Shown: positions 1 to 9,098, counted from the first letter of the stretch. The stretch is DNA of 38,606 nt from Desulfomonile tiedjei (GCA_020722215.1 DYLG01000007.1:1-38606); one strand, 5' to 3'. The notes: generated by a model not told the origin, from the letters alone. Numbers and translations: made by a program.

Positions 1-1991
1 TAATTGATGTAACGGCCCAGGTTCAGTCCCGTATTGAAGCTGAACAGGCCAGCCGAGCCAAGAGCCAATTCCTGGCCAATATGAGCCACGAGATCCGAAC
101 TCCCATGAACGCCATAATAGGCATGACTGAGCTGGCTCTATGCACCGCCCTGTCGGCAGAGCAACGGGAATACCTGGAATCCGTAAAAATATCGGCAGAT
201 GCGCTGCTGTCACTGATCAACGACATCCTCGATTTCTCGAAGATGGAAGCGGGGAAACTTGAACTGATCAGTAATCATTTCAGCTTGCGGGATTGTGTCG
301 GAAACACAATGAATACGCTTGCCTTGCAAGCTCACCAAAAGGGGCTGGAGTTGACCTACCGCATCCCGGTCGATGTCCCTGACACGGTTATTGGAGATCC
401 GGGGCGTCTGAGGCAGGTTCTAGTTAATCTGACAGGCAACGCGATCAAGTTCACTGCGCAAGGGGAGGTGGTTGTTGGCGTGGAACTCGAACGGGAAACG
501 GATCAGGACGTGACTCTCCATTTCAGTATCGCGGATACAGGCATGGGCATTCCTCCCGACAAGCAGGAAAAGATATTCCATGCGTTTGAACAGGTCGACG
601 GGTCCATTACAAGGGAACATGGAGGCACGGGATTGGGTTTGGCCATTTCGTCTAATCTCGTCGAGATGATGCAAGGGCGAATCTGGGTCGAAAGTGAAGT
701 GGGCCGCGGGAGCACCTTCCATTTTACCGCCATCTTAGGTCTTGAGAGCCGGCCTTCTTACGTACCTATTGACACAAGCGTCCCGGGCCTCCAGGGACTG
801 CGCGTACTGGTTGTGGACGACAACTCCGCCAACCGACGGATTCTTGAAGAGACGCTTCTTAACTGGCGTATGCAGCCTACCAGCACTGAGAGTGGCCGAG
901 CGGCGTTAGAGGCTATTGAGGCTTCATCACGCGAGAAGGCGCCGTTCCAACTGGCGTTGATCGATTACATGATGCCCGGAATGAATGGCTTTGAGTTGGC
1001 CGAAAGGATCAACCAGGATCCTGGGCTGGCAATAGAAAAAATAATCATGTTGACTTCGGGTGGAGAGCGCGGGGACGCAAGTCGTTGTGCGGAATTGGGT
1101 ATAGCCGCGTATTTGATGAAGCCCGTCAAGCAGTCGGACTTGTTCGACGCCATAGTGATGACCATGAAGAAAGTCTCGCCGGACGCGCCCCAACCGCCTC
1201 TAGTAACATGCCACACTCTCAGGGAGGCCAAGAAGAAGCTCCACATCCTTCTTGCCGAGGATAACGTGATCAACCGCAAGTTCGCAGTCAGAGCGCTGGA
1301 GAAAATGGGACACGTGGTCTCGGTGGCCCAAAACGGCAACGAAGTTCTGGAAGCGCTGAAAAGCGAGACATTTCACCTCATTCTGATGGATGTTCAGATG
1401 CCTGAGATGGATGGCCTAGAGGCGACCCGGTTGATACGGCTCGCGGAGAGCAAGACAGGCGGGCACGTGCCGATAATCGCCATGACGGCTCATGCCATGA
1501 AAGGCGACGAGGAAATGTGTCTGGCAGCCGGTATGGACGGCTACGTTTCCAAACCCATCGAGGCCAAAGAGCTGTTTGAAGCCATTGAGAAGCTCATGAA
1601 AGATATGACGTCCCAGGAGGGGGCACGCGATTCCGCACTGGGCGGTCACATCCTGGACGAAGATGAGCTGCTCGCCCGCGTCGGGGGAGACAAGGACCTT
1701 CTTGCAGAATTGTTCGCCCTCTTTGAGGAAGACTATCCCGATCTCCTCAGCCGGCTCAAGGAGGCTGTCCTGAATAGGGATTGGCAAGCAATGCGGGTAG
1801 CGGCACACACTATCAAGGGCTCGGTAGCCAATTTCGCAGCAAACACCGCAGTAGAGACAGCGCTGAAATTGGAAACGATGGAAATCGGCGACGACATGAG
1901 TCACGTTCAAGAGACGGTTTCAAGGCTTGAAAAAGAATTGGGGAGGCTCCAACGCGTTCTTGAGTCCATCTGTACAAGGTCCACGCAATGA
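1..1991 (+). CDS. Hybrid sensor histidine kinase, 5' end outside window
   Basis: This is a two-component phosphorelay kinase of the BarA/ArcB type. The frame is open to the window edge and reads ...[18 protein letters not shown], so the ATG at 81 lies inside the H-box and is not the start; the sensor region is missing. Numbering from that Met: phospho-acceptor H3; HATPase with N-box ([10 protein letters not shown], about 115-124), DTGMGI and GTGLGL glycine boxes (152-186); a first receiver (about 240-360) with likely phospho-Asp D295 in LIDYMMPG; a second receiver (387-506) with D437 in [11 protein letters not shown]; and a C-terminal HPt domain with H576 in AAHTIKGS. All relay residues look intact. 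The input signal cannot be told. No partner regulator lies next to it here; the downstream RiPP genes begin 234 nt later. Confidence 0.95.
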   Translation, partial: IDVTAQVQSRIEAEQASRAKSQFLANMSHEIRTPMNAIIGMTELALCTALSAEQREYLESVKISADALLSLINDILDFSKMEAGKLELISNHFSLRDCVGNTMNTLALQAHQKGLELTYRIPVDVPDTVIGDPGRLRQVLVNLTGNAIKFTAQGEVVVGVELERETDQDVTLHFSIADTGMGIPPDKQEKIFHAFEQVDGSITREHGGTGLGLAISSNLVEMMQGRIWVESEVGRGSTFHFTAILGLESRPSYVPIDTSVPGLQGLRVLVVDDNSANRRILEETLLNWRMQPTSTESGRAALEAIEASSREKAPFQLALIDYMMPGMNGFELAERINQDPGLAIEKIIMLTSGGERGDASRCAELGIAAYLMKPVKQSDLFDAIVMTMKKVSPDAPQPPLVTCHTLREAKKKLHILLAEDNVINRKFAVRALEKMGHVVSVAQNGNEVLEALKSETFHLILMDVQMPEMDGLEATRLIRLAESKTGGHVPIIAMTAHAMKGDEEMCLAAGMDGYVSKPIEAKELFEAIEKLMKDMTSQEGARDSALGGHILDEDELLARVGGDKDLLAELFALFEEDYPDLLSRLKEAVLNRDWQAMRVAAHTIKGSVANFAANTAVETALKLETMEIGDDMSHVQETVSRLEKELGRLQRVLESICTRSTQ

Positions 1992-2225
1992 TAATGCTGC
2001 GGGCCGAGGAGGTATAATGGACCCCATAAACTGGACAGGAGGTTAAGGTGGAAAAGCCGACCTTGGTGATGTAGAAACCTCCGAGGGGATCTTCACGTCG
2101 GACGGGATCATGGAACACAAATAAGTCTCAGATTCAGTTTCACCCAATCATCCAGGCTACCGCAGGTTTTAGGTAAGGGGCCTTTCTTCCATGGCAGCCA
2201 ACGGCCCAAGCTGAGGTGAATCCAA

Positions 2226-3305
2226 GTGCTTTGCCGACAACTGCCCGAACTTTCATCGCAATCGTTCATTGAGCGACTCGCCGCCAAATCCGGAAACCGC
2301 CGCATCCCCTGGTCGGGAAGCTTCGAGCTGACTGCGCGGTGCAATATGCACTGCGTCCACTGCTACGTGGGGTCTTCCCAAGGCCGCGAACTCTCAACAG
2401 GGGAGGTTCTCCGGATACTGGACCAGTTGGAGGCGCAAGGCTGCCTATGGTTGCTCTTGACCGGGGGCGAACCCTTGATTCGCCCCGATTTCCGGCAGAT
2501 CTACATCCACGCCAAGAAGAAAGGCTTCATCATAACCCTTTTCACAAACGGCACTACCATCACTCCTACCGTTTCCCAATACCTTGCAGAATGGCCGCCC
2601 AGTTCCGTAGAACTGACACTCTATGGACTGACGGAACAGACCTACGAACGCGTCACAGGAGTGCGAGGATCTCACAAGAAGTGCATGAGGGGGATCGAAC
2701 TGCTCATGCGGTGCGGCGTTCCTCTTACATTGAAAACGATGGTCATGACCGAGAATCGGCACGAGTTGTGGGCGATGAAATCTTTCGCCGAGGGACTGGG
2801 GCTAAGGTTCTATTTTGACGCAACCATCAACAAGCGGCTGGACGGAGACGCCGGCCCCGCGTCCCTGAGAATAACTCCCCGGGAAGTGGTGGACCTGGAT
2901 CTTGCCGACGAAAAGCGCTCCGACGACTGGAAGAAGTTGTTCAAGTCCTATTCAGGACCGCCTCCTGATCCTGACCGCCTCTACGTGTGCGGAGCGGGCC
3001 GGACGTACTTCCACATCGACTCCGTTGGCGCCCTTAGCGCGTGCCTCATGTCTCGTGATCCAAGCTACGATCTCAGGACCGGAACCTTCCAAGAAGGATG
3101 GGACCAATTCTTGCTCCGCGTCGTGGAACGGAAGAGAACTCGCGCAACTCCCTGCCAAGCCTGTCAACTTATGGCGGTTTGCGGTCAATGCCCCGGGTTT
3201 GCCTTCACGGAAACCGGGGACCCTGAAGAACCGGTGACCTATTTGTGCGAAATTGCTCACTTGCGGGCTCGCGTATTCGGATATAATATACCAAGTGTGC
3301 CATAG
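2226..3305 (+). CDS. Radical SAM/SPASM peptide-modifying enzyme
   Basis: Predicted radical SAM enzyme of the PqqE/anSME-like SPASM group, which installs thioether or C-C links in ribosomal peptides. The SAM [4Fe-4S] motif is C39-NMH-C43-VH-C46, with GGEPL near residue 80. The C-terminal part holds the SPASM cysteines: CGAG...LSAC, CQACQLMAVCGQC and a final YLC, consistent with two auxiliary clusters. Length (359 aa) is normal for the group. The GTG at 2226 is chosen because GAGGTGA lies 7-8 nt upstream and the SAM motif follows at the usual distance. It leads a run of co-directional genes that includes a small Cys/Gly-rich peptide, a kinase-like protein, a peptidase and a methyltransferase. 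That context points to modification of the encoded peptide; the exact chemistry is not predictable from sequence. Confidence 0.9.
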   Translation: MLCRQLPELSSQSFIERLAAKSGNRRIPWSGSFELTARCNMHCVHCYVGSSQGRELSTGEVLRILDQLEAQGCLWLLLTGGEPLIRPDFRQIYIHAKKKGFIITLFTNGTTITPTVSQYLAEWPPSSVELTLYGLTEQTYERVTGVRGSHKKCMRGIELLMRCGVPLTLKTMVMTENRHELWAMKSFAEGLGLRFYFDATINKRLDGDAGPASLRITPREVVDLDLADEKRSDDWKKLFKSYSGPPPDPDRLYVCGAGRTYFHIDSVGALSACLMSRDPSYDLRTGTFQEGWDQFLLRVVERKRTRATPCQACQLMAVCGQCPGFAFTETGDPEEPVTYLCEIAHLRARVFGYNIPSVP

Positions 3306-3411
3306 TACGATCAGGCGCGACCAAACACTATGACGACTCTTGCGTCAAATAAATTAGAGGCTTGTCTTGATTAAGCCCCCGGCCGTCAGTTCCACGCAAA
3401 GGAGACGAGTC

Positions 3412-3609
3412 ATGTCGAGAGACTGTGGAGACACTCCAATACTGAAAGAGTATTCCAAGCCTGTGATAGAAAAAATAGATTTGACCGCGGAGGAGATGCT
3501 TGTGGATTACTGCAAGACGGGGAATACCGGAGGGAAATTCCCCAAACACTGCACCCCCTGGCACGGAGGCGGCGGGCACTGTTTTTTTCGGAGTCCCACG
3601 CGTTCGTGA
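3412..3609 (+). CDS. Putative RiPP precursor peptide (65 aa)
   Basis: A short ORF between the radical SAM gene and the HPr-kinase-like gene. The ATG at 3412 is preceded by AAAGGAGA at good spacing; the longer track ORF from 3367 is unlikely. The N-terminal half looks like a leader: EYSKPVIEKIDLTAEEML carries a YxxP motif (Y14-P17) like the one that RRE domains bind in lasso and related leaders. The C-terminal half looks like a core: DYCKTGNTGGKFPKHCTPWHGGGGHCFFRSPTRS, with Cys34, Cys47 and Cys57, a GGGG run, and a C-terminal serine. No signal peptide or known protein domain is seen. The role as substrate of the neighbouring enzymes is inference from size, composition and position. No separate PqqD/RRE gene is visible nearby, so how the leader is bound is open. 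Confidence 0.72.
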   Translation: MSRDCGDTPILKEYSKPVIEKIDLTAEEMLVDYCKTGNTGGKFPKHCTPWHGGGGHCFFRSPTRS

Positions 3610-3619
3610 TCACTGAAGA

Positions 3620-4516
3620 ATGCTGCAACGTTCAATCAAAATTGCAGACATGGTATTTGGAGTGCAGCCCGGCGATAGTTCGCCGCAGTGTTTCAAATGG
3701 GAGAACGAATTCAAAGGTTTCTTCTGTGACGAGGAGCCCGACATCACCGTGGTGAGCCACTACTGTGGTCTGGAACACATCTCACTTCCCCCCGGTGCAA
3801 AGGTCTTCGAATCTTCCTCCTTTTGGGAAGTGTACATGATGAACGGCCGAACCATCTTTGTCCTGGCCCGATCGCCAGATATTTTGTCGCGTTACTGCAT
3901 CGCCGTATGGGACGCGGATTCGCGGCGCGTGGACATTCACTATTCGGTCTCCGAACGAACACCGGCGTCGCATCCGCTGAGATATCCCGTTTTTCACCTG
4001 GTGTTGTCGTCCCTCTTGGCGGCGAAATCAGGTTGCCTCGTCCATGCTTGCGGCATAGCCCACAAGGGACGAGGCTTCCTGTTTACCGGAAGTTCAGGTC
4101 GTGGCAAGACAACCATGGCCCGCCTGTGGGACGGCATGGGCACGGTTCTGAGTGATGAGCGAACAGCATTGCGAGAGCGGGACGGAAGATTGTGGGTGTA
4201 CGGCACGCCGTGGTACGGAGATCTGGGCGCATCGGTGAACATGGGGGTTCCTCTGGACGGGATCTTCTTTCTTGAAGGGCGAGACTTAAACCATGTGCGC
4301 CAAATGAAGCCTGCTATGGCTGCGGCCCGCTTGCTGAGTCATTGTCTGTTGCCCGTCTGGGACGAGGCAGGGATGAAATGCATTCTGGACTTCTGCAACC
4401 GGTTCGCGACAAGCCTTCCGTGTCGTGAACTGGCCTTTGTTGACGACAAGACAGTGGTCGATTTTATTCTATGCATGAACCAATCTTCCACAACGGCGAA
4501 CTCGGGGACTTGCTGA
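3620..4516 (+). CDS. HPr kinase-like (PEPCK-fold) protein of RiPP operon
   Basis: 298 aa with a P-loop FTGSSGRGKTT at about 155-165 and a downstream LSDE (about 178-181), the layout of HprK-type kinases, whose family uses a PEPCK-like fold. The first 150 residues match no domain I recognise. Homologues of this type occur in RiPP clusters; in some lasso peptide clusters they phosphorylate the C-terminal serine of the precursor, and the precursor here ends in Ser. The gene starts 10 nt after the precursor stop and overlaps the next gene by 46 nt, so it is almost surely in the same transcript. The ribosome site (CTGAAGA) is weak, and the in-frame ATG at 3650 is an alternative start. Kinase activity and its target are inference. 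Confidence 0.75.
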   Translation: MLQRSIKIADMVFGVQPGDSSPQCFKWENEFKGFFCDEEPDITVVSHYCGLEHISLPPGAKVFESSSFWEVYMMNGRTIFVLARSPDILSRYCIAVWDADSRRVDIHYSVSERTPASHPLRYPVFHLVLSSLLAAKSGCLVHACGIAHKGRGFLFTGSSGRGKTTMARLWDGMGTVLSDERTALRERDGRLWVYGTPWYGDLGASVNMGVPLDGIFFLEGRDLNHVRQMKPAMAAARLLSHCLLPVWDEAGMKCILDFCNRFATSLPCRELAFVDDKTVVDFILCMNQSSTTANSGTC

Positions 4517-4938
4517 AGGAAGTTCTCGGAAGTCGGGGCATCCTCCGATTGAGAGCCTCTGGCCGCAGCATGCATCCAGCCATCCGGGACGGCGACGTGC
4601 TGCACGTGTCCGCAGTCTCTCCGTCGCAGATCGGAATGGGCGATGTGGCTGTGTACATCAGCCCTTCCGGTTCGATTGTTGCCCACAGGGCGTTGTGGTT
4701 CGCTTCCTCCATGGACCGGAGATACCTGGTGTCGCGAGCCGATTCGCTGTCGGCTCCGCTGGAGTTCGTTCCGGAGGAGCACGTAATCGCTCGTGTGAAC
4801 TGCCTTCTCAGAAGCGGCGGACTGATCCCTCTTACAGGCCGCCTCCGCTCGTTTGAAGGGCGCTTTCGCGCAGTGGTCTCACTTCTCGGACACTGTTTGA
4901 TTCGGCCTGTGAAACGACGCGGCCGTGCCAAATCATGA
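4471..4938 (+). CDS. S24/S26-family (signal-peptidase-like) serine protease
   Basis: 155-aa protein with the S26 serine box ASGRSMHPAIRDGD (Ser33) and, about 40 residues on, SIVAHRAL (His72). This is the SipW/archaeal pattern in which His rather than Lys pairs with the nucleophilic Ser. A later VSRADS segment matches the conserved tKGDaN-like box in a diverged form. No membrane anchor before the serine is evident, unlike classical signal peptidases, so it may act in the cytoplasm. Its start lies inside the 3' end of the kinase-like gene, which suggests translational coupling. In this operon a natural job is removal of the leader from the modified peptide; that is inference. Confidence 0.78.
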   Translation: MHEPIFHNGELGDLLKEVLGSRGILRLRASGRSMHPAIRDGDVLHVSAVSPSQIGMGDVAVYISPSGSIVAHRALWFASSMDRRYLVSRADSLSAPLEFVPEEHVIARVNCLLRSGGLIPLTGRLRSFEGRFRAVVSLLGHCLIRPVKRRGRAKS

Positions 4939-5764
4939 CCCAAGGGTTGCGAGGCTTAGACTTGTGAATTTCAGAGTGGCGTTCGCTAAGTTTCTGATTC
5001 GATTGGGCGGATTCATCCAGGCCATGGCAATCTACGTGATGAAACCTGACGATCTTGTTGAGTTCTCTAGGCGAGGCTACTGCGAACCCCGAACCCTGGA
5101 TTGGTACAGTTCGCTCCAACACCTGGAACAAGGTCTGTACGACGCCGAAATTTCACTGTTAGAGGCGATTCCCATCAGATCCGGTCGCTTGCTTTTGCTG
5201 GGCGTCGGAGGAGGGAGAGAGGCCATAGCGCTTGCCAAGGCGGGCTTCGATGTCACAGGAGTGGACTATGTGAAGGAAATGATTGACTTGGCAGTGGGAA
5301 ACGCCCGCGAGTGCGGCCTAGATATCCGGGGGGTGGTGGGTGACATATCCAAGCTTGATCTCGATCCGGGTTCATTTGACTTGGTCTGGTTTACCCAAGC
5401 CGGCTATTCCATGATTCCCACCCGACAAAGGCGCGTGCACACACTGAGAATCCTTGCCGCTGCCGTCCGCAACGGAGGATACGTCGTTTGCCAGTTCCTG
5501 CTTGATGAAAAACAGCCGCGGTCCGCGAGGATAGAACTCGCCGGCAGGATAGCAGCGGCTCTGTCTCTGGGCAATCTATCCTACGAAGCGGGCGACAAAC
5601 TTCATTACAACAGCGAGTTCCTTCATCACTTCTTTTCGGCGGAGGAACTGCGGTCCGAGTTCGAGGAAGCCTCCCTGGATGTTGTTCAACTGGGACTCGC
5701 CAGCCCCCACGACACTAAGTGGGCTTTGCTTCGGAAAAGGAATCACGCCTCAGCAGACACATAA
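4925..5764 (+). CDS. Class I SAM-dependent methyltransferase
   Basis: 279-aa methyltransferase with the Rossmann motif I LLLLGVGGGREAIALAKAGFDVTGVD, a motif II region (GVVGDISKLDLDPGSFDLVWF) and a later NGGYVVCQFL strand. The first 60 residues are a helical extension. It overlaps the peptidase gene by 14 nt and ends the RiPP run. The GTG at 4925 has a poor ribosome site; GTG at 4964, with GAGG 9 nt upstream, is an equally good start. A target in the RiPP pathway (peptide side chain or C-terminal carboxylate) fits the context but cannot be read from sequence. Confidence 0.82.
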   Translation: MPNHDPRVARLRLVNFRVAFAKFLIRLGGFIQAMAIYVMKPDDLVEFSRRGYCEPRTLDWYSSLQHLEQGLYDAEISLLEAIPIRSGRLLLLGVGGGREAIALAKAGFDVTGVDYVKEMIDLAVGNARECGLDIRGVVGDISKLDLDPGSFDLVWFTQAGYSMIPTRQRRVHTLRILAAAVRNGGYVVCQFLLDEKQPRSARIELAGRIAAALSLGNLSYEAGDKLHYNSEFLHHFFSAEELRSEFEEASLDVVQLGLASPHDTKWALLRKRNHASADT

Positions 5765-5806
5765 ATGCCTCTTGGATGATGAGCGCTCCAACCTGAACGT
5801 TCCGCT

Positions 5807-5834
5807 GTAGGGGCGGGTTTCAAACCCTCCCGCC
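5807..5834. repeat. REP-like GC palindrome, single copy
   Basis: GTAGGGGCGGGTTTC followed by AAACCCTCCCGCC forms an imperfect hairpin between the convergent RiPP methyltransferase and the minus-strand radical SAM gene. The same GGGGCGGGTTTCAAACCC core recurs at 11535. It could also act as a transcription end for the facing genes, although it has no T tract. Confidence 0.6.
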
Positions 5835-5860
5835 GGCCATTGAACCCTGGTCACCATGGC

Positions 5861-7420
5861 TCATTCGCCCCACCGGGACCGGCTCTGCTCGGTGGCTGCG
5901 CGGAACGTGGCCTCACTCTCCATGCGCGCTATTCGCTTATCCGTCGATTTAGCATCATAATGGGACTGGATCTTTCTGCACACCACATCCTTCACGGACT
6001 GCCACGAGCAAAACGCGGCGGTCTTGATCCGACCGGTGTCAACGTCTTCGTATGCAAATACCGCAGGGCAGTCATGCAGCCGCGCGTCCTCGAGCCCGCC
6101 TGTGTCCTCGTAAGGAATCGTCATCAGGGTCAAGACATGCTTGAAGGAGCTTCTCTCCTTGAGAATCCGGTCGATCTTGCGGCCTCGAAGCAGATCGAGC
6201 AGAGCCAGCATGCCGTTGAGGAAAAGGGGCTTTCCGAAAATGTTGCTCAAATGCAATGCACGGGCAAGGACGAGGACCATGCGGCTAAGCACTGACAAAT
6301 CGAAGATTTTTCGCCTCAATCCATGCTCCGGCAAAGCAGCTTGTTTTTTCGTCAACTTCGAGTCAAGGCCGCGAAGGCTTACAAGGAGATCCGATAGGGA
6401 AGTCTTCAAATAATGCGAAATCGGCCTGTAATTGCTGCCGTCCGAAACAAGGAGCGTGGCGCTCTCACAATTCGGGTGCGAACCCCCGAGAGTCTGGCGT
6501 CCAAAGAAACGAGAGAGGACTTCAAACTTCATCATGCCAGTGGGAACGAACTCGACTCCCGGAACAAGCCGCTCGAACACGTTTTCCACGCATTCCGTGG
6601 TGGTGGGCTCAAGCTCTACTGAGCCCTGTTCCCAGCAAGGCGTGAGCGGGACGAAGGCCCACACGGAAACGTGTTCCTTGTAACCGTGAACGAATTCCAT
6701 CATCTCGACCATGTTGTCATCGTTAACTCCCACGGCCAGAGTGGTAATCACCGCGAGTTTGTTCACGCCGAATTCAATCACGTTGTCAAATGCCCGTCTT
6801 TTCACGGCAAGCGAGTTGTCCCCGCGCAGAGTGCGGTAGATCTCAGTGCGAGTGCCGTCCAGGCCGAAGTTCACCTGAACGCCCAGCGAGCAGAGTTCGC
6901 GGCAGAAATTCCTGTCGGCAAGCTTGATTCCGTTGGTAAACAACTGCACCTGGAAGCCGTAAGAGCGGGCAAGGCGGACAATCTCCAAGAAGTCCTCGTG
7001 AACCGTGGGCTCGCCGCCGAAAAAACACATGTTCGGTTTGGGCTCCGCGTCTTGAAAGTGCCTGAAGATCTTGTCAAAGTATTCTATCGGCGGCTTGAAC
7101 GTGAACCCCATGGATTCGACGTACGCCAGGCAAATGGGGCATCTCTGGTTGCAGAGATTGGTCACGTCCATCGCCACCGTGTATGGTTTGGTGTGGGCCT
7201 GATGATCGCAGCTCGCACAATTGAGCGAGCACCCGGTGACTACAGGTTCCCGGTACCCCGAAATGTCCCTTTTCCAGCGCCATTTTCTGGCGTCTTTGGA
7301 GACGAGAGACGCAGTTCGGCCGCAATCGCGGCAGAACTTTGCAAAGTAAACGTTATTATTGCGGATTTCGTACGCGGCATCCGTTGGACGACCGCATTTT
7401 TCACAGAAGCCGAGTTTCAT
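5861..7420 (-). CDS. Radical SAM protein, MJ0619/tetraether-synthase-like
   Basis: 519 aa. An N-terminal four-Cys knuckle (C6xxC9 ... C30xxC33) looks like a rubredoxin-type metal site, followed by GCSLNCASCDHQAH (C64, C68, C71) and then the SAM motif CNQRCPIC (C90, C94, C97). FFGGEPTVHEDF and a VNFGLDG strand follow. This order is the hallmark of the MJ0619-type family, whose characterised member joins lipid alkyl tails to make tetraether lipids. Bacterial relatives have been linked to membrane-spanning lipids. The last 200 residues are less recognisable, with a hydrophobic stretch near 380-420. The ATG at 7420 is preceded by GGAGAG. It is divergent from lpxB and convergent with the RiPP operon. 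Substrate is uncertain: lipid tails by family, but a role with the neighbouring peptide cannot be excluded. Confidence 0.8.
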   Translation of the reverse strand: MKLGFCEKCGRPTDAAYEIRNNNVYFAKFCRDCGRTASLVSKDARKWRWKRDISGYREPVVTGCSLNCASCDHQAHTKPYTVAMDVTNLCNQRCPICLAYVESMGFTFKPPIEYFDKIFRHFQDAEPKPNMCFFGGEPTVHEDFLEIVRLARSYGFQVQLFTNGIKLADRNFCRELCSLGVQVNFGLDGTRTEIYRTLRGDNSLAVKRRAFDNVIEFGVNKLAVITTLAVGVNDDNMVEMMEFVHGYKEHVSVWAFVPLTPCWEQGSVELEPTTTECVENVFERLVPGVEFVPTGMMKFEVLSRFFGRQTLGGSHPNCESATLLVSDGSNYRPISHYLKTSLSDLLVSLRGLDSKLTKKQAALPEHGLRRKIFDLSVLSRMVLVLARALHLSNIFGKPLFLNGMLALLDLLRGRKIDRILKERSSFKHVLTLMTIPYEDTGGLEDARLHDCPAVFAYEDVDTGRIKTAAFCSWQSVKDVVCRKIQSHYDAKSTDKRIARMESEATFRAATEQSRSRWGE

Positions 7421-7558
7421 GATAGCTCTCCGGAATGATGATCCTTAATGGAATAGTTCACTAGACCGTAGGACCTGAACCATGGGCAAAGGCAGATCCG
7501 TTATGCCAAAGTTATTGAAGAGGATTTTGGGAACGGTTCATTATCACAACTTTTTTTC

Positions 7559-7588
7559 TTGTCAAGTCAAAACTTTGGGAAATATAAT
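7559..7588 (+). promoter_or_regulatory. Sigma70-type promoter upstream of lpxB
   Basis: TTGTCA (7559-7564) and a perfect TATAAT (7583-7588) are separated by 18 nt in an AT-rich patch. Transcription would begin about 105 nt before the chosen lpxB start. The track's TTG start at 7559 falls on the -35 box, a reason to reject that start. Confidence 0.6.
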
Positions 7589-7699
7589 AAAAAATTTGGA
7601 TTCAATCTCCGATTGAGCCCATCTCTCCATCTTCACAGGAGGTTCCTGAATCCGCCAACCAGTCTTCCCAAGCAGTCAATGGAGGCGGACCCAATAACC

Positions 7700-8950
7700 A
7701 TGCCCCGATTCTCGATCCTAATTCTCGCAGGCGAGGCTTCCGGTGATTATCATGCCGCAGCATTGGTTAGGGAGATCAAACAACGATGTCCCGAAATCGC
7801 GGTCAAGGGCATCGGAGGAGAGAAGCTGGCCGATGCCGGTATGGAACTCCTTTATCATTATAGGGACATAAACACCGTGGCCTTCGGTGACCTGGAAAAG
7901 CTTCGCAACATCGTAAGCGCCTACTTCGCGATGAAGCGTGAGCTGAGAAGCGGCCTGCATCAGCTTTTCATACCCGTGGATTTTCCTGACGTGAACATAC
8001 GCCTTTGTCGCCACGCGAAGGCCGCCGGGGTGCCTGTCTGCTACTACATCAGCCCCCAGGTCTGGGCCTGGCGCAGGGGAAGAGTGCGCAAGATCGCCCG
8101 ACGGGTGGACCGCATGATGACCATCTTCCCCTTCGAAAAGAAACACTACGCTGCCGCGGGGCTTGATGCGGATTTCGTGGGACACACCATGGTCAGAGAT
8201 CAGGCCGGCCCCCGCGACAGAGAGGCCGCTCTGCGAGACCTTGGCCTAGGTGACTTCCGCTATACGGTGGCCCTTCTTCCCGGCAGCAGGCCCGCAGAGA
8301 TCCGCCGAATGTTGCCTGCAATGTGCGGAGCAGGGGCGATTTTCGCCAGTGAATTCCCGGATGCGCGCTTTGTGCTCCCATTGGCCGGGGAACATCTGGC
8401 AAGGCTTGTGACGGAGATCGCTTCGGATTACGGGCTGCCGCTTCACATTTGCTCCGTGCCGGCAGCCCGGGTCATGGAAGCTGCGGACTGCGGACTGGTC
8501 ACTTCGGGCACTGCCACTTTGCAGGCGGCTCTGGCCGGATTGCCTCACGCCGTGGTGTACAAGATTCATCCGTTCGCGTGGTGGCTCGCCTTGCGGATAA
8601 TCAAGCCGTTGTTGATGGACAAGGACGTCCACCTGGCCATCGCCAACGTTCTCGCCATAGACGCCGAAGACCGGGGCGGGCCCATCAAGGAGATCAAGGA
8701 CGCGGGGTACTCCATTCCGTGTCAGGAATGCGGACGCCAGCTATTCGTTCCCGAAATCCTCCAAAATGAGGCTACCCCGGAGAACCTTGCCAAGTGGCTG
8801 GTCAGGTTCAGAAATGATCCATCCCTGTGTCTGGCGATGCAGCGGGGGTTCTCCGAAATCAGGAGCATGCTCCTCACAAGTCCCGGCTCGCCGACGGCTG
8901 CTGATATAGTCCTGGAAACACTGGAGAAGCGCAGGCAACTTTCCGAGTAA
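7700..8950 (+). CDS. lpxB: Lipid-A-disaccharide synthase
   Basis: LpxB joins UDP-2,3-diacylglucosamine and lipid X to make the lipid A disaccharide at the inner face of the cytoplasmic membrane. Recognised by the N-terminal ILILAGEASGDYHAA, then YISPQVWAWRRGRVRKI, FPFEKKHY, FVGHTMV, LLPGSRPAEIRRMLP and the TSGTATLQAAL box with VVYKIHP, all in family order. The chosen ATG at 7700 gives 416 aa. E. coli LpxB is 382 aa; the extra length includes an insert around PIKEIKDAGYSIPCQECGRQLF. GGAGG lies 14 nt upstream, a little far, and ATG 7679 (7 codons longer) is possible. It shows that the organism makes lipid A. No other lpx gene is in the window. Confidence 0.93.
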   Translation: MPRFSILILAGEASGDYHAAALVREIKQRCPEIAVKGIGGEKLADAGMELLYHYRDINTVAFGDLEKLRNIVSAYFAMKRELRSGLHQLFIPVDFPDVNIRLCRHAKAAGVPVCYYISPQVWAWRRGRVRKIARRVDRMMTIFPFEKKHYAAAGLDADFVGHTMVRDQAGPRDREAALRDLGLGDFRYTVALLPGSRPAEIRRMLPAMCGAGAIFASEFPDARFVLPLAGEHLARLVTEIASDYGLPLHICSVPAARVMEAADCGLVTSGTATLQAALAGLPHAVVYKIHPFAWWLALRIIKPLLMDKDVHLAIANVLAIDAEDRGGPIKEIKDAGYSIPCQECGRQLFVPEILQNEATPENLAKWLVRFRNDPSLCLAMQRGFSEIRSMLLTSPGSPTAADIVLETLEKRRQLSE

Positions 8951-9098
8951 ATGTGCTCTCGGACATGGGAGCCGGCCTGAATCACGGCAAGGGCGGTTGC
9001 AGGCAGTGTCGGCCTGTGGCACAATACGTTCCCACTACATTGGAACCGGCAATAACTTCAACAAACTGTACGCCACATTCGGCGAACATGAGGGACAC

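Noticed and set aside
2026-2056. TGGACCCCATAAACTGGACAGG, which resembles IS3-family end sequences
   Set aside because: No transposase trace or second end nearby; too short to call an insertion element.
6671-7438. 255-aa ORF opposite the minus-strand radical SAM gene
   Set aside because: A shadow frame of a clear Cys-motif protein; no domain of its own.
7559-7699. N-terminal 47-aa extension of LpxB in the ORF track
   Set aside because: It would start with TTG on the -35 box of a good promoter, and the extra residues match nothing in LpxB proteins.
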